A stretch of DNA of 7,304 bases, taken from Actinomycetota bacterium (GTDB taxonomy: Bacteria; Actinomycetota; Acidimicrobiia; Actinomarinales; Actinomarinaceae). A program made the translations under genes and the position numbers. The notes below the pieces were generated by a model, which had not been told where the DNA came from, did no database searches, and saw only the letters and a program-made list of their open reading frames with translations. Below, one piece after another: positions 1 through 7,101 of the stretch; position 1 is the stretch's first letter; each line of letters opens with the position of its first letter. The stretch covers positions 1 through 7,304 of the forward strand of contig JAQCEB010000034.1 of the NCBI GenBank assembly GCA_027729925.1, written 5' to 3'.

Positions 1-582
1 TAGTATTCTATTTTTAAAAAGAAAATTATTATTTGAACTTTTAAATCCTAGTTTTGATAAATCTTGTTCAGAAATATTTTTACTTTTCATATATTTACTT
101 AATGAAGCTAAATCACTATCAACAAATCCGATACCATAAGAAATAATTTCAGATTCACTATATCCTCTACTTTCTAGATAACTCCTAGCATTTACCCCTT
201 TTTCAGATTGGATTTTTTTTAGAAAATATTCATTTAGAATTGTCATTTTTTCAACATAAGATTTAGTATCTACTTCATTTTGATTAGTTATATAACTAAG
301 TTTGAAATTATATTTTTCAGCTACGAACTCTACAGCTTCTTGAAATTCAAAATTATTAATTAATTGTACGTAATGAAATATATCACCTCCTTCTTTACAT
401 CCAAAGCAGTGGAACAAGTTTTCAGCATCAGTAAAACTCATGCTTGCAGTTTTTTCTCCATGAAATGGACAAATCGCCATTCCTTTCAAACCCCTTAGTT
501 TTCCTGTTGTAGTTGAAAGTACAAAATCACTAATTTTTGAACTTTTTTTAAGGTCTTCAATCGAATTTTTTGAAATAGACAT
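1..582 (-). CDS. dnaG: DNA primase DnaG, N-terminal part, partial
   Basis: 194 codons from the ATG at 582 stay open to the left edge; the remainder (usually about 400 more residues) is outside the window. The N-terminal zinc-binding domain shows the CHC2 motif: C38 and H41 in CPFHGEKTASMSF, and C59 and C62 in FHCFGC, followed by GGDIFHYVQ. After this come the helical linker (ILNEYFLKKIQSEKG, ARSYLESRGYSESEIISYGIGF) and FKNRIL at the edge, the counterpart of the FRNRIMFPI that opens the catalytic RNA polymerase domain. DnaG makes RNA primers at the replication fork with the DnaB helicase. Within the zinc motif, TASM replaces the very common TPSF. The ATG overlaps the glyS stop in TAATG, and no Shine-Dalgarno is seen. 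In many relatives dnaG is followed by the main sigma factor gene; that would be beyond the left edge. Confidence 0.95.
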   Translation of the reverse strand, partial: MSISKNSIEDLKKSSKISDFVLSTTTGKLRGLKGMAICPFHGEKTASMSFTDAENLFHCFGCKEGGDIFHYVQLINNFEFQEAVEFVAEKYNFKLSYITNQNEVDTKSYVEKMTILNEYFLKKIQSEKGVNARSYLESRGYSESEIISYGIGFVDSDLASLSKYMKSKNISEQDLSKLGFKSSNNNFLFKNRIL

Positions 583-584
583 TA
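580..584 (-). promoter_or_regulatory. glyS/dnaG stop-start overlap (TAATG)
   Basis: The glyS TAA and dnaG ATG share one base, the same arrangement as lepA/rsmE. The bases before the ATG (TTTTTTGATAAAGAT) hold no convincing Shine-Dalgarno, so dnaG expression is probably tied to glyS translation. This couples tRNA charging and primase synthesis on one message, as an inference from layout. Confidence 0.7.
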
Positions 585-1886
585 ATCTTTATCAAAAAAA
601 TTTAATAACTTTTCAATAGATACTCGTTGTTGTTGCATTGTATCTCTATCTCTTATTGTAACCTTACCATCTTCAAGAGATTCAAAATCAATTGTTATAC
701 AAAAAGGTGTACCAATTTCATCTTGCCTTCTATATCTTTTTCCAATCGATTGAGTCACATCTAATTCAGTGCGATATTTTACTAAAAGCAAATTATTAAT
801 TTCGTTAGCAAGCTTTATTAAATTTTCTTTTTTACTCAAAGGTAGAATACCTATCTGTATTGGTGCTATGTTAAAATTAAAAGTAAAGAAATTTCTAGTT
901 TCATTATTTACGTTATCTTCTTTATAAGTTGCACAAAGTAGAGCAAATAAAGTTCTAGTCAAACCTGCTGCTGGTTCAATAACATTTGGTACTATTTTTA
1001 TATTTTCTTCTGTATCGAAATAACTTATGTCTTTACCGCTAGCGTTTTGATGTGCTTCAATATCAAATATACCTCTATCTGCAATACCTTCAAGTTCACC
1101 CCATCCCCAAGGATATAAAAACTCTATATCAACAGTCTTCTTAGCATAATGGGCTAATTCATTTTGGCTGTGCTCTCTGAACCTTAGATAGTCTTGTGAA
1201 ATACCTAGATTTAAATACCATTGCATTCTTGCTTCTTTCCAGAATTCGAACCATTTTGAAGAATCTTCTAATTTACAAAAGAACTCAATTTCCATTTGTT
1301 CAAATTCTCTAGTTCTGAAAATAAACTGTCCAGGTGTAATTTCATTTCTAAATGATTTACCTATGTTTGCAATTCCAAAAGGTAACTTAGCTCTCATTGT
1401 TCTTTGTACATTTTCAAAATTAATAAAAATACCCTGTGCTGTTTCTGGCCTTAAGTAAACATTCGAATTTTCATCATTCGTTGGTCCAATATTAGTTGAA
1501 AACATTAAATTAAATTTTTTTGGCTCAGTGAATTCAGGATTATCACATTCGCAACTTACTGTATCTAATAAATCAGCTCTAAACCTAGAATTACAAATTT
1601 TACACTCGACAAGATCATCTGAAAACTCTGATAAGTGTCCTGAAGCTTTCCAAACTGAAGTGCTCTGAATAATAGCTGTATCAATAGGATATATTTTTAA
1701 TTCAGAATGCGAATACAAACTCTTCCACCAATTTTCAGCAATATTTTTCTTTAATACTGCTCCAAGCGGACCATAGTCATATGAGCTTCTTAATCCACCA
1801 TAAATTGAAGAAGAATTATAAACAAAACCTCTCGATTGAGCTATTTTTACAACTTTTTCAAATAATTCTTTATTTATTTCTTCCAT
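582..1886 (-). CDS. glyS: Glycyl-tRNA synthetase, single-chain (alpha2) type
   Basis: The 434-residue product is a class II glycyl-tRNA synthetase of the homodimeric type found in actinobacteria, Chloroflexota, mollicutes, archaea and eukaryotes, not the alpha2-beta2 type. It charges tRNA-Gly in the cytosol. Domains: the N-terminal catalytic start SRGFVYNSSSIYGGLRSSYD (18-37) and YGPLGA; a zinc-ribbon-like insert with C95, C98, C112 and C114; NLMFSTNIGP and YLRPETAQGIF (144-154); motif 2 FRNEITPGQFIFRTREFEQM (179-198); WGELEGIADRG (262-272); motif 3 GLTRTLFAL (308-316, R311); then the anticodon-binding domain (about 340-430) with GKRYRRQDEIGTPFCITID (382-400). It is somewhat shorter than the usual 450-460 residues. 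The second cysteine pair is C-x-C (CEC) where many homologues have C-P-x-C. The ATG lies inside the uppS end and has an AGGA nine bases upstream. The stop overlaps the dnaG start by one base. Confidence 0.96.
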   Translation of the reverse strand: MEEINKELFEKVVKIAQSRGFVYNSSSIYGGLRSSYDYGPLGAVLKKNIAENWWKSLYSHSELKIYPIDTAIIQSTSVWKASGHLSEFSDDLVECKICNSRFRADLLDTVSCECDNPEFTEPKKFNLMFSTNIGPTNDENSNVYLRPETAQGIFINFENVQRTMRAKLPFGIANIGKSFRNEITPGQFIFRTREFEQMEIEFFCKLEDSSKWFEFWKEARMQWYLNLGISQDYLRFREHSQNELAHYAKKTVDIEFLYPWGWGELEGIADRGIFDIEAHQNASGKDISYFDTEENIKIVPNVIEPAAGLTRTLFALLCATYKEDNVNNETRNFFTFNFNIAPIQIGILPLSKKENLIKLANEINNLLLVKYRTELDVTQSIGKRYRRQDEIGTPFCITIDFESLEDGKVTIRDRDTMQQQRVSIEKLLNFFDKD

Positions 1887-2586
1887 AAGTTCTGTTCCTA
1901 TTATTAAATTCTAATAGTACTTTATCTAAAATTTTCTCATTGACATCAGGCCATAAATCTTCAATAAAAACAAGTTCTGTATAGCTTATTTGATATAGTA
2001 AAAAATTACTAATTCTCTTTTCTCCAGCAGTCCTCAAAAGAAGGTCGGGATCAGGTATTTCAGGAAATTGAAAATAATTTTTTAGATTATTTTCAATTTC
2101 ATATTTCTCTAATTTTTTATTTAAATTTTTATTATGTAAGTTTGCAATCGCCTCATGAATTTCAGTTTTTGAACCATAGTTGAATGCAAAATTTAGATTT
2201 AATTTTTTATTTAACTTTGTTAACAATTCAGTTTCAATCATTAGCTTCTTATTTTCTTCAGGAATTTTATTGTCAGACAAATCTCCTAAAAACCTAAATT
2301 TAACTCCTTTATCATTGAACTCTTTTCTTCTTCTTAGTAAAATATCTCTATTAAAAAACATTAAATAATCAACTTCTTTTTTACTTCTCAACCAATTCTC
2401 AGTTGAAAAAGCATAAACAGTTAACCAAGAAATCTTGTTTTTAATTGCCCAATCAATTGCATTAGATAAAGCATGTTCACCTGCTGCGTGACCATTTGTC
2501 CTTTCAAGTCCACGACTAATAGCCCATCTTCCATTACCATCCATTATTATTGCTAGATGTTTTAATTTATTTTTATTATTACTCAT
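1870..2586 (-). CDS. uppS: Isoprenyl transferase / undecaprenyl diphosphate synthase
   Basis: The 238-residue product is a cis-prenyltransferase that lengthens farnesyl diphosphate with isopentenyl diphosphate to make the C55 (or similar) lipid carrier for peptidoglycan and other wall polymers. Motifs: HLAIIMDGNGRWA (10-22) with the essential D16 and the phosphate-binding GNGR; a GH-x-x-G block (GHAAGEHAL) near residue 33; VYAFSTENWLRSKKEV around 57-72; and the C-terminal signature DLLLRTAGEKRISNFLLYQ, then YTELVF. It ends with RNRTYGR, the counterpart of the usual RRFGG tail. The isoprenoid chain length cannot be told from sequence. The ATG sits in an ATGAGTAA overlap with the ybeY stop, with an AGAGAAG stretch 7 bases upstream as a weak Shine-Dalgarno. 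The 3' end overlaps glyS by 17 bases. In many relatives era and recO lie between ybeY and uppS; they are absent here. Confidence 0.95.
   Translation of the reverse strand: MSNNKNKLKHLAIIMDGNGRWAISRGLERTNGHAAGEHALSNAIDWAIKNKISWLTVYAFSTENWLRSKKEVDYLMFFNRDILLRRRKEFNDKGVKFRFLGDLSDNKIPEENKKLMIETELLTKLNKKLNLNFAFNYGSKTEIHEAIANLHNKNLNKKLEKYEIENNLKNYFQFPEIPDPDLLLRTAGEKRISNFLLYQISYTELVFIEDLWPDVNEKILDKVLLEFNNRNRTYGRNK
1896..1899 (-). promoter_or_regulatory. Candidate ribosome binding site of glyS (AGGA)
   Basis: AGGA lies nine bases before the glyS ATG, inside the last codons of uppS. It is the clearest Shine-Dalgarno-like sequence at any start in the window and supports the ATG at 1886, which gives a 17-base overlap with uppS. 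Confidence 0.5.
2579..2586 (-). promoter_or_regulatory. ybeY/uppS overlap (ATGAGTAA)
   Basis: The uppS ATG begins seven bases before the end of the ybeY TAA, so the two genes share eight bases. AGAGAAG at 2600-2594 may act as a weak ribosome binding site at a spacing of seven bases. Translational coupling is likely but not proven. Confidence 0.65.
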
Positions 2587-3019
2587 TCCACAACTTCTCT
2601 AGTATTTTGTTTTCATAAAACTTAAGTTTAGTTTCTTTTTCGTGGCTGAATCCAAGTAGATGCAGTAATCCATGTATCAAAACTAGTTGCAACTCCTCAA
2701 TTAAAGATTTTTTATATTTTTTAGCATTACTTTTTACTATTTCTCTGCAAAAAAAAATATCACCTATGATCATTTCATTTTCATGTGGAAAATCTAAAAT
2801 TGATTTTAAATCATCAAATATTGGTAGAGTAATTACATCAGTTGAATAATTTTTCTGAAAATGAATACGATTTAATTCTTTTGATACTTTTTTGTCAATA
2901 GAATGAAGGTCTATAGTAAAAGTGTCATCAATTGTAAAATATTCTTCGAATACGTTTAATGCAAGATATAAATTGTTTTTTTCTTCTACAAAAAAATATC
3001 CGTTAAAGTTTATCCTCAA
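2579..3019 (-). CDS. ybeY: Endoribonuclease YbeY (rRNA maturation factor)
   Basis: The 146-residue product carries the YbeY zinc signature HGLLHLLGFSH at 116-126, with ligands H116, H120 and H126. Upstream family blocks are ELNRIHFQKNYSTDVITLP (48-66; usually LN..YR..d.pTDVLSFP) and IIGDIFFC (84-91). The length is normal. YbeY is a single-strand-specific, metal-dependent endoribonuclease needed for 16S rRNA 3'-end maturation and 70S quality control. It works with the PhoH/YbeZ ATPase encoded two genes upstream. The start is TTG, and little else is possible: the gene is in the same frame as pgpH, whose TAA lies only one codon (TAT) upstream, and the first internal ATG (codon 83) would delete much of the fold. 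A GA-rich AGAAGAG stretch upstream is at best a weak ribosome binding site. The 3' end overlaps uppS by 8 bases. Confidence 0.93.
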   Translation of the reverse strand: MRINFNGYFFVEEKNNLYLALNVFEEYFTIDDTFTIDLHSIDKKVSKELNRIHFQKNYSTDVITLPIFDDLKSILDFPHENEMIIGDIFFCREIVKSNAKKYKKSLIEELQLVLIHGLLHLLGFSHEKETKLKFYENKILEKLWNE

Positions 3020-3025
3020 ATATTA
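3017..3025 (-). promoter_or_regulatory. pgpH stop and ybeY TTG start, same frame (TAA TAT TTG)
   Basis: The pgpH stop, one sense codon and the ybeY start codon follow each other in a single reading frame. This leaves no upstream ATG or GTG for ybeY and makes TTG the only reasonable start. A ribosome that reinitiates after pgpH would need to move only one codon. A GA-rich AGAAGAG lies just upstream. Confidence 0.65.
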
Positions 3026-5185
3026 CTCTTCTTCTGTGCTTTCCGGATAAAGAACCCTTTGATGATATAAACCTTCTAAACTTTTTTGAAATGATTCTTT
3101 AATTAAAGAAATCTCTTTAAAAGTAAGTGGAGAATCTTGAAGTTGTCCATCAGATATTTTTTCTTCAATAATTTGATTAATAATATTTTTAATTTTAACT
3201 TCGTTAGCATCCTCATGCATAAAGATTGCTCTACAAGCTGCCTCAAGAGAGTCTGAAAACATCAATATCGCTGATTCTTTTGTTGTTGGTTTTACTCCGA
3301 GGTGTCTAAAGTCGTTTTTATTTGCAACTCCTTTTTCTTTAGCTTTTTCATAAAAGAATCTAATTACAGAATCTCCATGATGTTCTTGAATACCTCTATA
3401 AACAATTTCAGGAATTTTAAATTTCTTAGCTAATTTAATACCTTCTGTTACGTGACTTTTAATCATGTTTGCTGAATCTAATGGTTCCATTGAATCGTGA
3501 GGTGTAGAATACCCAATTTGATTTTCTACATACATCAACGGATTCAGTGTTTTTCCTAAATCGTGATAATAAGCCATAGCACGAGCCAGCTGACTGTTTG
3601 CTCCTATTTTGATAGCTGCTCTGTCTGCTAATGTTCCTACTACCAAAGAATGATTGAATGTACCAAGAGCATTATCTTCAAGATATCTAAGAGCTGGATG
3701 ATTTCTATCAGCTAATTCAGATAACTTTAAATTTGATGTAATTTTAAAGATATTTTCTACATAAGAAATTAATGAAAATGCAAGTAAATTAGTAACTAGA
3801 GAACTAAAAAATGCAACTAATAAAATTTGGGTTAAATTAGCTTCTTGTCTGAGAAAAAAGTACACACCAAAAGCTAGCAATGGTTGAGATAAGGAAATAT
3901 AAATAATTCTTTCTCTCAGTTGTTTTCTATCAGTATCTTCTGAAATAAATATTGCTGGAATTATTGTACCTAGTGCTCCTAAAGCCACTAAACCAATATT
4001 TCCTCCACCTGCTAAAGCTAACAAAGAACTTGATAAAGAAAGAATTAAAGTTGCCCTTAAATTCAAAAGTGTCATAGAAATTATTCCTATAAATGAAATA
4101 GGTAATCCATATTGAATAAATTTAAAATCTGAAAGTTGGGAGAAATAAGAAACTCCTCTTAAGGAAAGTGATGAAATTAATAACAATGTCAAAATGAGCA
4201 ATAACTCATTATCGTTCTTCCAAATAGTATCATTTAGTCTCCATAAAAGCACATACAAAACAATAAAGACTGATATTATAATTGGAATTGCTGCAGATTG
4301 AACAGTTCTTGACTGTCCGGACAAATAACCAATTTCATCCAAGGCTTGAAAAATTACTTTTGTAATTACTTGACCTTCTTCAATAATTATTTCATCTTTA
4401 AAAAATTGTACTTCGATAGGTTGAATAGATTCACTAGCTTTCTGTTTTTGTAAGTTCCAAAGTTCCTCTTCTAATTTTTGATTAGCGATTAAATTTTCTG
4501 CGATTAATTCAGCAACAGCTGAACCAACACGAGCTTCAGGTATAATTGCATAAATTTCACTTTGTAAATTTAAATTTGGAGGATTTGAAACTAAGTTTTG
4601 TCTAATTTGATTTAAATTTTCATTACTTATTCCTGATGAAAGTAACTTATTTGCTTGAACTTTGGATTCTATTTCTAATTGAGTTAGATAATTGTTACCT
4701 TTTTTTATATCATTGTTTGAAATTTCAATAAGAACCTCAATTGTGGATACTGAAATTGTAGAGAACAAAATTGAATTTTGTAATTTTTCAAGTTGCTCTA
4801 ACTTAGTTAATGATATTATTTCAACTAAAGGCTCTGATTCATTAATATCATTTTCATCGCTTTGTTTCAATCTCTCTTCCGTGCGTGACTTTATTACAGT
4901 TAAAAAAATATTTGTTATTCCATCAATTACATTTGAATTTACTTCAGAATCTATTGAATAAACTGGAGGTATGTTACCTAGTGCTGTATCAATAAGAAAC
5001 TGTGTTCTTTCTTCGTCTACAACTGAAATGTATCTAGGTGAGTAAAAAGTTGAAGGAGAGGTGTCTCCTACATTTATTTTAATAACTTGATTTTCAGGAA
5101 ATATTGTAAAGGAAATAAACCATACACCAGCTGCAAAAATTAAAAGATATATTATTTTTTTAAAATGTAATTTGTAGTTAATCAT
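3023..5185 (-). CDS. pgpH: 7TM-HD cyclic-di-AMP phosphodiesterase, PgpH/YqfF type
   Basis: I chose the ATG at 5185 (720 residues). The longer reading from TTG at 5206 adds only seven residues. The ATG gives the compact 8-base overlap ATGATTAA with the phoH stop and has a weak AGG four bases upstream. Layout by residue: an N-terminal membrane anchor (about 9-29), an extracytoplasmic 7TMR-HDED domain (about 30-290) with a charged, low-conservation stretch, seven hydrophobic helices (about 296-475), a linker with ELADRNHPALRYLE, then a cytosolic HD domain. HD metal ligands are visible: H512 (in FNHSLVVG), H541-D542 (YYHDLGK), H578 (KSHVTEG), H602 (EHHGDS) and D645 (FSDSLEAA). The family hydrolyses c-di-AMP to pApA in Listeria, and all residues needed for that are present. 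Substrate in this organism is inferred. The position between phoH and ybeY is the common Firmicutes-type order. Confidence 0.93.
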   Translation of the reverse strand: MINYKLHFKKIIYLLIFAAGVWFISFTIFPENQVIKINVGDTSPSTFYSPRYISVVDEERTQFLIDTALGNIPPVYSIDSEVNSNVIDGITNIFLTVIKSRTEERLKQSDENDINESEPLVEIISLTKLEQLEKLQNSILFSTISVSTIEVLIEISNNDIKKGNNYLTQLEIESKVQANKLLSSGISNENLNQIRQNLVSNPPNLNLQSEIYAIIPEARVGSAVAELIAENLIANQKLEEELWNLQKQKASESIQPIEVQFFKDEIIIEEGQVITKVIFQALDEIGYLSGQSRTVQSAAIPIIISVFIVLYVLLWRLNDTIWKNDNELLLILTLLLISSLSLRGVSYFSQLSDFKFIQYGLPISFIGIISMTLLNLRATLILSLSSSLLALAGGGNIGLVALGALGTIIPAIFISEDTDRKQLRERIIYISLSQPLLAFGVYFFLRQEANLTQILLVAFFSSLVTNLLAFSLISYVENIFKITSNLKLSELADRNHPALRYLEDNALGTFNHSLVVGTLADRAAIKIGANSQLARAMAYYHDLGKTLNPLMYVENQIGYSTPHDSMEPLDSANMIKSHVTEGIKLAKKFKIPEIVYRGIQEHHGDSVIRFFYEKAKEKGVANKNDFRHLGVKPTTKESAILMFSDSLEAACRAIFMHEDANEVKIKNIINQIIEEKISDGQLQDSPLTFKEISLIKESFQKSLEGLYHQRVLYPESTEEE
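5178..5185 (-). promoter_or_regulatory. phoH/pgpH overlap (ATGATTAA) that decides the pgpH start
   Basis: The pgpH ATG and phoH TAA sit within eight bases. The only longer in-frame option is a TTG 21 bases upstream. An AGG at 5192-5190, four bases before the ATG, is a weak ribosome binding site. The arrangement favours the ATG start and translational coupling; both are inferences from layout. Confidence 0.65.
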
Positions 5186-6113
5186 TTTGCCTAGGAAATA
5201 TTTCAAGTATCTTTGAAACTAATTTATTTCTAACAATATCTTTTAATAAAAACTCAATAACTGAAACTTCTTCTAAATTTGTAAGGTTCTTTCTTACTTT
5301 TTTGAGCCCTGATGATTGCAAATTATGTAAATCTATTTGAGTTTCATCTCCAGTAATAATAATTTTAGAATCTTCTCCTAGTCTTGTTAAAAACATCTTT
5401 ATTTGACTTAAAGTTGCGTTTTGTGCTTCATCAAGAATAATGCAAGCATTATTAAGGGTTCTTCCTCTCATGTATGCCAATGGTACTATCTCTATATTTC
5501 TTTTTTCAATAAGATATTGAAGAGTTTCATTACCAAAAAAATATTCCAACGAATCAAAAAGTGGGACTAAGTAAGGATCAATTTTTTGTGAAAGATCTCC
5601 AGGTAAATAACCTAATCGTTCACCAGCTTCAACTGCTGGTCTAGTTAATATAATTTTTTTTATCTCATTATTTGTAAAAAACTTAACTGCACTTGCAACT
5701 GCTAGAAATGTTTTTCCTGTTCCAGCTGGTCCTATGCCAAAAGTAATTGTTGATTTTTGAATAGCCTCTAAATACTTATACTGAGTAATGTTTTTGAGTT
5801 TTATACTTTTATTTGGTGTTATTTGAATCTGGTTAAATTTATCATTTTTTAATTCAGTAGAATTATCTATTTTAGTTAAAATTTCTAAATCAGATAATTC
5901 AATATTTTGTTTTTTTATATTCATATCTAATAGCTTTTCAAATACTTTTTTAAATTCGGCAATATGTTTAGTGTCCCCATCTAAAAACAATACGTTTCCA
6001 CGAACATTAAGATCTAATTTAGGAAAAACATTTCTTAAGTACTTTAAATTAATATCATTAACTCCTAATAAATTTACTAAATCTTGTTCAGAGGGGATTG
6101 TAATTTCTTTCAT
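5178..6113 (-). CDS. PhoH-like ATPase (YbeZ/PhoH family)
   Basis: The 311-residue product is a PhoH-family P-loop ATPase. An N-terminal region of about 110 residues resembles the small nucleic-acid-binding (KH-like) part of YbeZ proteins. The ATPase core follows: Walker A GIGPAGTGKT (126-135, lysine 134), TRPAVEAGE (157-165), a GYLPGD block (168-173), the MRGRT block (215-219), Walker B ACIILDEAQN (223-232, D228 and E229) and a sensor-like TGDETQIDL (254-262). Length is usual for the family. PhoH/YbeZ is a predicted RNA helicase or RNA-associated ATPase and is a known partner of the endoribonuclease YbeY, whose gene lies two positions downstream, so a role in rRNA processing or quality control is likely but inferred. 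The ATG is 2 bases after the HIT stop and has no Shine-Dalgarno, which points to coupling. The 3' end overlaps the pgpH start. Confidence 0.94.
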   Translation of the reverse strand: MKEITIPSEQDLVNLLGVNDINLKYLRNVFPKLDLNVRGNVLFLDGDTKHIAEFKKVFEKLLDMNIKKQNIELSDLEILTKIDNSTELKNDKFNQIQITPNKSIKLKNITQYKYLEAIQKSTITFGIGPAGTGKTFLAVASAVKFFTNNEIKKIILTRPAVEAGERLGYLPGDLSQKIDPYLVPLFDSLEYFFGNETLQYLIEKRNIEIVPLAYMRGRTLNNACIILDEAQNATLSQIKMFLTRLGEDSKIIITGDETQIDLHNLQSSGLKKVRKNLTNLEEVSVIEFLLKDIVRNKLVSKILEIFPRQND

Positions 6114-6115
6114 AA

Positions 6116-6457
6116 TTAAATATTTTTTAATTTTTCTCCACCTATTAAATGCAAGTGAATATGGAATACTGATTGTCCTGCATCTGAATTTGTATTAATT
6201 ATTAACCTGTACCCGGATTTATCAATTTTTAATTTTTTTGCTAATTTTTTACCAACTAAAACCATATGGCTAATTAACTTTGAATCATTAAGCTTAATGT
6301 CATTTAGCGTCTTTATTTTCTTTTTAGGTATTATCAATATATGTATTTTAGCTACAGGATTTATATCTTTAATTGCAAATACATCTTCGTCTTCATATAA
6401 TATTTCTGAGTCAATTTCACCAGATAAAATTTGTTCAAAAATTGATTTTTTCAACAT
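6116..6457 (-). CDS. HIT-family (HinT-like) nucleotide-binding protein
   Basis: The 113-residue product is a complete, single-domain histidine-triad protein. The signature HIHLHLIGG lies at residues 99-107, with the triad H99, H101 and H103; H101 is by position the likely catalytic nucleophile, and GQSV precedes the motif at 94-97. Earlier family blocks are visible: FEQILSGEI near the N-terminus, YEDEDVFAIKDINP (21-34), KIHILIIPKK (37-46) and SGYRLIINTN (81-90). From family knowledge, HinT proteins are small cytosolic dimers that hydrolyse purine phosphoramidates and aminoacyl-adenylates; the true substrate here is unknown. The N-terminal cysteine pair found in some zinc-binding HIT proteins is missing. 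It sits between rsmE and phoH, a placement familiar from actinobacterial clusters. The ATG follows the rsmE stop by 8 bases with no Shine-Dalgarno, and its stop is 2 bases before phoH. Confidence 0.93.
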   Translation of the reverse strand: MLKKSIFEQILSGEIDSEILYEDEDVFAIKDINPVAKIHILIIPKKKIKTLNDIKLNDSKLISHMVLVGKKLAKKLKIDKSGYRLIINTNSDAGQSVFHIHLHLIGGEKLKNI

Positions 6458-6465
6458 AATTTATT

Positions 6466-7101
6466 TTACATCAATAACGCTGAAGCTACTATAGCGGCTG
6501 TCTCTACTCTTAAAGTTTGTTTTGATATTGAGATTTTGTTCTCAAATTTTTCAATTTCATCTTTAGACCATCCCCCTTCTGGACCTATAGCAAAATTATT
6601 TACCCGTTTATTAATTTTTTTTATATTTGTTCCAGAAATATCAAGACATGTATTAAATATTTTATAATCAATGTTATTTACTAGTTTTAAATTAGGTATA
6701 AATGGTGAACCACACTGTTCAACCGACGCTTTTATCCAGTTTAGTATTTTTGATTCATCAATATTAATTTTTTGAGAGTAATCAGTATTTCCTACATATA
6801 TGGAAGCAACCTCAATTTCTGTTAATTTTTCAAAAATAAATCTAAATCTACTTTTATCTCTTAGATATGGAATAAATATTTTTAAGTTACTTGACCTTGT
6901 ATGAATTTCTTTACTTTCTATTTTTATATGTTTATTATCTAATGTTCCATTGTATAAAACTCCAGAACCATTTGAAATTTTAATCTTTGAACCATTTGTT
7001 ATTCTTAAAACTTTTAAAAGGTGGTGTTCTTTCTGTTGGCTCATAATTTCATAAAATTGATTATTTTTAACATCTGGATCGTAAATAGTTGGAATATGCA
7101 T
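6466..7101 (-). CDS. rsmE: 16S rRNA (uracil1498-N3)-methyltransferase RsmE
   Basis: The 211-residue product matches the RsmE family, SPOUT-class enzymes that use S-adenosylmethionine to methylate N3 of U1498 in 16S rRNA at the decoding region. An N-terminal PUA-like part holds HHLLKVLRITNG (residues 26-37). The C-terminal trefoil-knot part holds a VEQCG segment (127-131; usually EQSGR), the SAM-loop motif IGPEGGWS (172-179) and LRVETAAIVA (197-206). The protein is a little shorter than the usual 230-250 residues and ends soon after the ETA motif. Two positions depart from the usual pattern: serine at 132 where EQSGR has arginine, and a QTLRVETA approach where most members have a G-x-x-ILRVETA-like sequence. 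The ATG is placed by its one-base overlap with the lepA stop and by the family N-terminus; no Shine-Dalgarno is visible. It lies 8 bases upstream of the HIT gene. Confidence 0.93.
   Translation of the reverse strand: MHIPTIYDPDVKNNQFYEIMSQQKEHHLLKVLRITNGSKIKISNGSGVLYNGTLDNKHIKIESKEIHTRSSNLKIFIPYLRDKSRFRFIFEKLTEIEVASIYVGNTDYSQKINIDESKILNWIKASVEQCGSPFIPNLKLVNNIDYKIFNTCLDISGTNIKKINKRVNNFAIGPEGGWSKDEIEKFENKISISKQTLRVETAAIVASALLM

Noticed and set aside
582..1886. Mollicute origin, suggested by low G+C and single-chain GlyRS
   Set aside because: Tryptophan is coded by TGG with no in-frame TGA at conserved positions, and UppS together with an apparently Gram-positive-type cluster does not suggest a wall-less TGA-recoding lineage.
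2180..2368. Plus-strand open frame of 62 codons opposite uppS
   Set aside because: It lies fully antisense to a well-supported uppS, is rich in Phe, Leu, Ser and Asn as expected from complementing AT-rich codons, and has no family features.
4692..4961. Plus-strand open frame of 89 codons opposite the extracytoplasmic part of pgpH
   Set aside because: Antisense shadow of a conserved gene, with no recognisable motif and no flanking signals.
5186..5206. Longer pgpH start at TTG 5206
   Set aside because: It adds seven residues and a longer overlap with phoH. The ATG at 5185 gives a standard short overlap and a better start codon, although TTG cannot be fully excluded.
5971..6494. Two plus-strand open frames (75 and 65 codons) opposite phoH and the HIT gene
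   Set aside because: Both are antisense to genes with clear catalytic motifs, and their hydrophobic composition follows from the complementary strand.
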